This document shows positions 59,313 through 64,000 of a DNA stretch of 64,000 nucleotides, piece after piece (the first letter of the stretch is position 1; the number at the start of each line of letters is the position of its first letter). The notes beneath the pieces were generated by a model. It was not told where the DNA came from. It searched no databases and saw only the letters and a list, made by a program, of their open reading frames with translations. A program made the position numbers and the translations under genes. The DNA lies in contig JAJDNF010000056.1 in the NCBI GenBank assembly GCA_022340805.1, positions 1-64,000 of the forward strand, read 5' to 3'. Source of the DNA: Chromatiaceae bacterium. Lineage in GTDB: Bacteria > Pseudomonadota > Gammaproteobacteria > Chromatiales > Chromatiaceae.

Positions 59313-60764
59313 ATGCCAAAGGCAGACATCGGCCTGATAGGTTTGGCGGTGATGGGGCAAAACCTCGTCCTGAATATGGCGGACAACGGCTATCGTGTCG
59401 CGGTCTTCAATCGCACCACGAGCAAGGTGGATGAGTTCCTCGAGGGACCGGCGAAGGGCACGACGATCATTGGCACCCACAGTCTCGAGGCATTGGTGGA
59501 GGCGCTTGCGGTGCCGCGCAAGGTCATGTTGATGGTAAAGGCCGGTGAGGTGGTGGATCGCTTCATCGACATGCTGGTTCCGCTGCTCGAACCGGGTGAC
59601 GTGATCATCGATGGAGGCAACTCCCATTATCCGGATACCAGTCGGCGGGTCGCCTATCTGCGTGACAAAGGGCTGCGCTTCATCGGCACCGGGATATCCG
59701 GCGGAGAGGAGGGTGCGCGCCACGGGCCTTCCATCATGCCGGGCGGGGATCCGCAGGCATGGCCTTTGGTGAAGGATATCTTCCAGTCCATTGCGGCCAA
59801 GGTAGATGGCGAGCCCTGCTGCCAGTGGGTCGGCCAGGATGGGGCCGGGCACTTCGTCAAGATGGTGCACAACGGCATCGAGTACGGCGACATGCAACTG
59901 ATCTGCGAGGCCTATGCGCTGATGGAGTCGGCACTCGAAATGAGTCACGACCAGATGCACGACATCTTTGCTGACTGGAACAGCGGCGTACTGGATTCCT
60001 ACCTGATCGAGATCACCGCCGATATCCTGGCGAAGAGGGACGAGGACGGCGCACCGCTGGTGACCAAGATCCTGGACACCGCCGGCCAGAAGGGAACCGG
60101 CAAGTGGACCGGTATCAGCGCGCTGGACCTGGGCGTGCCATTGACCCTGATCGGCGAGGCGGTGTTTGCCAGGGTGCTGTCATCGCTAAAGGACGAGCGC
60201 ACCCGCGCATCGCGCAGGCTCGGCCCTCGTCCGAAACGGACCGTGCCGGGCGACAGGCAGGACTTGGTTCGCGCGCTGCACGATGCCTTGTACGCCTCCA
60301 AGATCATTTCCTATGCGCAGGGTTTCATGCTGATGCGCGAGGCCGCCAGAGTACAGGGATGGGATCTCAATTATGGCGAGATCGCGCTGATGTGGCGGGG
60401 CGGTTGCATCATACGCAGCAAGTTCCTCGGCAACATCAAGGCGGCATTCGATAGCAACCCGCAGCTGGACAATCTCGTGCTGGACGATTTTTTCACCACC
60501 GCGCTGAAGGATGCCGAGCCAGGCTGGCGTAAGGCGGTCGTGCTGGCGGTCGAGCAGGGGATTGCAACGCCGGCCTTTGCCTCGGCCCTTGCCTACTTCG
60601 ATGGTTATCGCAGCGAACGCCTGCCGGCCAATCTGCTGCAGGCGCAGAGGGATTATTTCGGCGCCCACAGCTATGAGCGCGTGGACAAGCCGCGTGGGGA
60701 GTTCTTCCATACGGACTGGACCGGCCACGGCGGCAAGGTGGCATCGACGACTTACGAGGTGTGA
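59313..60764 (+). CDS. gnd: 6-phosphogluconate dehydrogenase (decarboxylating)
   Basis: A 483-residue enzyme producing ribulose-5-phosphate, CO2 and NADPH. N-terminal Rossmann motif IGLIGLAVMGQNLVLNM and NRTTSKVDEF, substrate motifs GGNSHYPDT and GISGGEEGARHGPSIMPGG, catalytic lysine in HFVKMVHNGIEYGDMQL, and the C-terminal MWRGGCIIRSKFL. AAGGGAA precedes ATG 59313; the frame is open back to 59184 without conservation. zwf follows after two bases. Confidence 0.97.
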   Translation: MPKADIGLIGLAVMGQNLVLNMADNGYRVAVFNRTTSKVDEFLEGPAKGTTIIGTHSLEALVEALAVPRKVMLMVKAGEVVDRFIDMLVPLLEPGDVIIDGGNSHYPDTSRRVAYLRDKGLRFIGTGISGGEEGARHGPSIMPGGDPQAWPLVKDIFQSIAAKVDGEPCCQWVGQDGAGHFVKMVHNGIEYGDMQLICEAYALMESALEMSHDQMHDIFADWNSGVLDSYLIEITADILAKRDEDGAPLVTKILDTAGQKGTGKWTGISALDLGVPLTLIGEAVFARVLSSLKDERTRASRRLGPRPKRTVPGDRQDLVRALHDALYASKIISYAQGFMLMREAARVQGWDLNYGEIALMWRGGCIIRSKFLGNIKAAFDSNPQLDNLVLDDFFTTALKDAEPGWRKAVVLAVEQGIATPAFASALAYFDGYRSERLPANLLQAQRDYFGAHSYERVDKPRGEFFHTDWTGHGGKVASTTYEV

Positions 60765-60766
60765 AC

Positions 60767-62257
60767 ATGAACACGCCAGTCGAGGCATGTACCTTCGTGA
60801 TCTTTGGTTCCACCGGCAACCTGTCACGCATCAAATTGATGCCCGCCCTCTATCACCTGGAGGCGGCCGGTAAATTGCCTGAGAACTGCCGCATCCTGGC
60901 GACCGGGCGGCGGCCATGGGATCGGGAGCGCTGGCTGCATGAGGCCCGCGGGATGCTGCATGAAGGCATAGTCACCGGGGTCGATCCCGAGGTGCTCGAA
61001 CGTTTCGAGCAGCACCTCGATTACTTCCAGGGTGATATATCCGATCCGCAGATGTATGACCAATTGGCTGAACACATCGAACATCAGCCGGACTATTCTG
61101 CGAATGTGGCCTTCTACCTGTCGATACGTCCGGCAGAGTTTGGCGTGGTCACCGAAAACCTCAGCCGAACAGGTTTGCTCAAGGAAGAGAGCGGCTGGCG
61201 TCGTGTGGTGATCGAGAAGCCCTTTGGCTATGACCTCGAAAGCGCCCAGGCATTGCAGATCCGCCTGTCACGTCATCTCGACGAGGCCCAGATCTACCGG
61301 ATCGACCACTACCTGGGGAAGGAGACGGTGCGCAACGTATTGGTGTTCCGCTTCGCCAATGTCATGCTTGAGCCGCTGTGGAATCGCAACTACATCGATC
61401 ACGTGCAGATCACCCACTCCGAGCAGCTTGGGGTTGGCAGTCGCGCGCCCTACTACGACGGGGCGGGTGCATTGCGCGACATGATCCAGAGCCATCTGCT
61501 GCAATTGCTGACCCTGGTCGCGATGGAGCCGCCGGTGTCGATGGAGTCGGAATCGCTGCGCGATGAAAAGGTCAAGGTGCTGAAATCGGTTCGGCCGATT
61601 CCACCGAGTGCGGTGCATTCGCAGGCCTTCCGCGCCCAGTACAGTGCCGGGAAAATGGGTGGCAAAAAGGTGAAGGGCTATCTGGAAGAGGATGGCGTGC
61701 CTGCCGACAGCACCACCGAAACCTATGCCGCGCTGAAACTCCACATCGACAATTGGCGATGGCGCGGCGTGCCGTTCTACCTGCGCACCGGGAAGCGCAT
61801 GGCCGAGAGCGTCTCCAGCATCATGATCCGCTTTCGACAGCCACCCACGCAGTTTTTCAAGGATACCCATATACAGCAGATGGAGCGCAACTGGCTGGTG
61901 CTCGGCATCCAGCCCTGCGAATGCCTGCGCATCCAGCTTACGGCGAAGGAGCCGGGATTGGAGATGGAGACCCATCAGGTCAGCCTGGATGCGGGTTTCC
62001 GTACCCAGAGCGACGTCTATGCCGATGCCTACGAGGGCCTGCTGCTGGATGTGATGGAAGGCGACCGCTCGCTGTTTCTGCGCTATGACGAAGTGGAATA
62101 TGCCTGGCGCATTGTCGATCCGATCTTGCGGGTCTGGTCGGTGGAACGCGACTTCATCACCTCCTATCCAGCCGGTAGCTGGGGGCCGGAGGAAAGTCGG
62201 CGGCTGTTCGAAAAGGATATCGATCGCTGGCGCCACAAGCTTGATGTGGATGAATAA
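60767..62257 (+). CDS. zwf: glucose-6-phosphate 1-dehydrogenase
   Basis: A 496-residue NADP-linked dehydrogenase for the first step of the oxidative pentose phosphate pathway. The active-site stretch YRIDHYLGKETVRNVLVFRF (His181) is complete, as is EKPFGYDLESAQAL. The dinucleotide motif reads FGSTGNLSRIKLMPALYHL where most family members have GASGDL, a conservative variation. GTG 60761 is possible; ATG 60767 with GAGG at 60756-60759 is preferred. The partner gene pgl (6-phosphogluconolactonase) is not next to it. Confidence 0.96.
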   Translation: MNTPVEACTFVIFGSTGNLSRIKLMPALYHLEAAGKLPENCRILATGRRPWDRERWLHEARGMLHEGIVTGVDPEVLERFEQHLDYFQGDISDPQMYDQLAEHIEHQPDYSANVAFYLSIRPAEFGVVTENLSRTGLLKEESGWRRVVIEKPFGYDLESAQALQIRLSRHLDEAQIYRIDHYLGKETVRNVLVFRFANVMLEPLWNRNYIDHVQITHSEQLGVGSRAPYYDGAGALRDMIQSHLLQLLTLVAMEPPVSMESESLRDEKVKVLKSVRPIPPSAVHSQAFRAQYSAGKMGGKKVKGYLEEDGVPADSTTETYAALKLHIDNWRWRGVPFYLRTGKRMAESVSSIMIRFRQPPTQFFKDTHIQQMERNWLVLGIQPCECLRIQLTAKEPGLEMETHQVSLDAGFRTQSDVYADAYEGLLLDVMEGDRSLFLRYDEVEYAWRIVDPILRVWSVERDFITSYPAGSWGPEESRRLFEKDIDRWRHKLDVDE

Positions 62258-62518
62258 GCATCAGGCTTTGGGCGTGGCGATTAATGCAGGTTGACGCCCG
62301 GGTCGCGGACCTCGTCGCGGCTGACCATATCATCAGCAGTCCGCCGACTCCGATCAGCGGTTAGCGCATTATGCGCACCTCGATCGTGCCAGGTACGCCA
62401 GACTGTCAGAGCGACATGCGCGGTTCATGCGCAACGCCGGCTTGAAGGGCCAGCGACGAAGCCATCCGCTCAAGGGTGATTTCCCACAAACGGTTGACCG
62501 TCGGCAGACCCGGTAAAA
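62258..62518. other. 261-base intergenic region between convergent zwf and tal
   Basis: Convergent genes meet here. No T-run hairpin, promoter or gene was recognised. A short direct repeat CATGCGC occurs around 62414-62430. Confidence 0.5.
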
Positions 62519-63478
62519 TCAGGCGCACTTGTGACAGGCGTATTGTTCCAGTTTGAGCGTATCCCGGGTGAAACTGCGGATGCCCTCGGCGAGCTTCTCC
62601 GTGGCCATCGCGTCTTCGTTCATCTGCCAGCGGAAATTTGACTCGTCGACCGCCAGGGCAGGGATGTTCATCGTGCGCGCCTGTCCTGGATCGAGCTTCC
62701 TTGCGACCTCGCCCCCGGCCTCGCGCAATTCCTGCATCAGCGCGGGTGCGATGGTCAGGTAGTCGCAACCGGCCAACTCGAGGATCTCGCTGCTGTTGCG
62801 AAAACTCGCCCCCATGACCACGGTTGGGTAGCCGTGACGCTTGTAATAGTTGTAGATGCGGGTGACAGACTTCACGCCCGGATCCTCGGCTGGGGCATAG
62901 CCCTGTACGCCCTCGGCCTTCCTGTACCAGTCCATGATGCGTCCGACAAACGGCGAAATCAGGGTCACGCCGGCCTCGGCGCTCGCCACAGCCTGGGCGA
63001 TGCTGAACATCAGCGTGAGATTGCAGTGATACCCACGACGCTCCAGTTGCTCGGCGGCGCGGATGCCCTCCCAGGTCGAGGCGATCTTGATCAGCACCCG
63101 GTCCGGACCTATACCCGCCTGCCCATACAGATCGATCAGGCGCTCAGCGTGGGCGATCGTGGCCTCGGTGTCGAAGGAATTGCGCGCGTCGACCTCGGAA
63201 GACACCCGCCCCGGTATGATCTTCAGGATCTCGACCCCGAAATTGACCGCCAGCTTGTCCATCATGTCGCGCGACATCTGCTCGATGGCATTGCTGCGCG
63301 AGCGGGCATATGCGATCGCGTCGTCCAGCAGCCCGGCATATTGGACCTGCTGAGCCGCCTTGAGCAGCAGAGAGGGATTGGTGGTGGCGTCGGTGGGCGT
63401 GTACTGGGCGATGGCGTCGATGTCGCCGGTGTCGGCGACGACCGTGGTCATGCCCTTGAGCTGGTCGAGTTTGTTCAT
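62519..63478 (-). CDS. tal: transaldolase
   Basis: A 319-residue class I transaldolase that exchanges dihydroxyacetone units in the non-oxidative pentose phosphate pathway. The Schiff-base lysine is Lys131 in [29 protein letters not shown], the [13 protein letters not shown] stretch and [11 protein letters not shown] are the other TalB-type signatures. It is on the opposite strand from zwf, so the pathway genes are neighbours but not one operon. Confidence 0.97.
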   Translation of the reverse strand: MNKLDQLKGMTTVVADTGDIDAIAQYTPTDATTNPSLLLKAAQQVQYAGLLDDAIAYARSRSNAIEQMSRDMMDKLAVNFGVEILKIIPGRVSSEVDARNSFDTEATIAHAERLIDLYGQAGIGPDRVLIKIASTWEGIRAAEQLERRGYHCNLTLMFSIAQAVASAEAGVTLISPFVGRIMDWYRKAEGVQGYAPAEDPGVKSVTRIYNYYKRHGYPTVVMGASFRNSSEILELAGCDYLTIAPALMQELREAGGEVARKLDPGQARTMNIPALAVDESNFRWQMNEDAMATEKLAEGIRSFTRDTLKLEQYACHKCA

Positions 63479-63512
63479 GGCTGCTCTGGCCTGATGGCCG
63501 TTGTCGGTTTGA

Positions 63513-63959
63513 TCAGTTGTCGCGCATGATCTGGTCGTCGTACTGCACCTCGAAGTACAACTTGTGTTTGGCCTCTTCCTGGGCCAGGCCGAGGAACATG
63601 GTCTTCAGCTCCGGGTCGTCGATGGCCCTGGCCATGTCGCTGTACAGCCGGTAGGCGGCCTTTTCACGCTTCATCGCGACGATCAGCGCGTCCTGCAGGC
63701 TGATGTCCTCGGCGGGCTCCACATCGACCAGGTAGTCGGCGATCTTCAGGTCCTGCACGTGCTGGTCGGCATTGAGCAGCCTGTCGCCCAGCTTGACCGA
63801 TTTGAGCTTGCCCTTGTGGCGCATCTCCTCCTTGCTGAAGCCCAACAGCATCTCCTTCATCCAGGCGCTGTTGGCGCGCTCGGCGAGATTGCTGTAGAAA
63901 TCGGCCGCCTGCTGCTCTCGCTCGATGGCGAAGTCGAGGATCTCGTCTACGGTGTGCAT
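63513..63959 (-). CDS. rubrerythrin/ferritin-like diiron protein
   Basis: A 148-residue four-helix ferritin-like protein. Two iron-binding half-motifs are visible: [15 protein letters not shown] with EEMRHKGKL, and [15 protein letters not shown] with [10 protein letters not shown], giving the E...ExxH pattern twice. The rubredoxin domain of classical rubrerythrin is missing, so it is an erythrin-type protein, perhaps for peroxide reduction or iron handling. ATG 63959 has GGAGGA six bases upstream. It is 34 bases upstream of tal on the same strand and may share its transcript. Confidence 0.88.
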   Translation of the reverse strand: MHTVDEILDFAIEREQQAADFYSNLAERANSAWMKEMLLGFSKEEMRHKGKLKSVKLGDRLLNADQHVQDLKIADYLVDVEPAEDISLQDALIVAMKREKAAYRLYSDMARAIDDPELKTMFLGLAQEEAKHKLYFEVQYDDQIMRDN

Positions 63960-64000
63960 TTTTGTCCTCCGTCGCACAGACCTGAACTGCAACGTTGCGT

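Overview
The window is a gene-dense, GC-rich chromosomal segment of a gammaproteobacterium. Gene order combines blocks known from Escherichia and Pseudomonas: yceD-rpmF-plsX-fabH-fabD-fabG-acpP-fabF-pabC-mltG-tmk-holB-pilZ-tatD, nadB/rpoE-rseA-rseB-rseC-mucD, and lepA-lepB-rnc-era-recO-pdxJ. FabH inside the fab block is Escherichia-like. PilZ after holB and the mucD-lepA neighbourhood are Pseudomonas-like. With the Na+-pumping OadGAB complex this suggests a free-living or symbiotic member near the Chromatiales/Pseudomonadales grade; the genus cannot be read from the sequence. No tRNA, rRNA, insertion sequence, prophage or CRISPR array was seen, and there is no gene-free stretch above 300 bases.

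Layout. 1-441 is the tail of an asparagine-synthase-like amidotransferase, probably the edge of an exopolysaccharide locus. 448-4624 holds maf and oadGAB. 4703-15691 is the long fatty-acid/phospholipid/cell-division operon. 15750-22604 holds a YgfX-like gene, nadB (reverse) and the sigma-E envelope-stress operon with a visible sigma-E-type autoregulatory promoter. 22637-28883 runs from a strong hairpin terminator through lepA to pdxJ. 28957-31344 is a BarA/GacS-type hybrid kinase (reverse).

31435-38548 is a tightly packed run of eight genes: cysM, a catalytically dead exonuclease homologue, rlmD, a CYTH protein, a peptide-binding lipoprotein, a cytoplasmic YkuD enzyme and two peptide permeases. 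It is followed by nagZ, hpt, a methylthioinosine phosphorylase and a Sel1/SH3 protein (39009-42055). The binding protein, YkuD enzyme, permeases and NagZ look like a cell-wall peptide recycling module without its own ATPases. 42102-48059 carries poorly characterised envelope proteins: a small membrane protein, a DUF4403 protein, two tandem LssY_C lipoproteins and an alpha/beta-hydrolase lipoprotein. A very large CHASE-PAS hybrid kinase follows (48082-51699, reverse).

51922-54273 groups DsbB, a thioredoxin-fold protein and a secreted beta-propeller protein. 54508-59153 holds small conserved proteins (DUF6316-like, DUF302, YajD HNH), recQ and an N-formylglutamate amidohydrolase family gene. The right end has pentose-phosphate genes gnd, zwf and (reverse) tal, then a rubrerythrin/ferritin-like gene.

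The most promising non-routine items are the exonuclease homologue that lost all four catalytic acids, the ATPase-less wall-peptide module, the LssY_C/hydrolase lipoprotein cluster, the promoter-terminator arrangement in front of lepA, and a promoter that predicts a leaderless yceD-rpmF-plsX-fab mRNA. Domain and family names come from recognising motifs by eye; no database search was possible.
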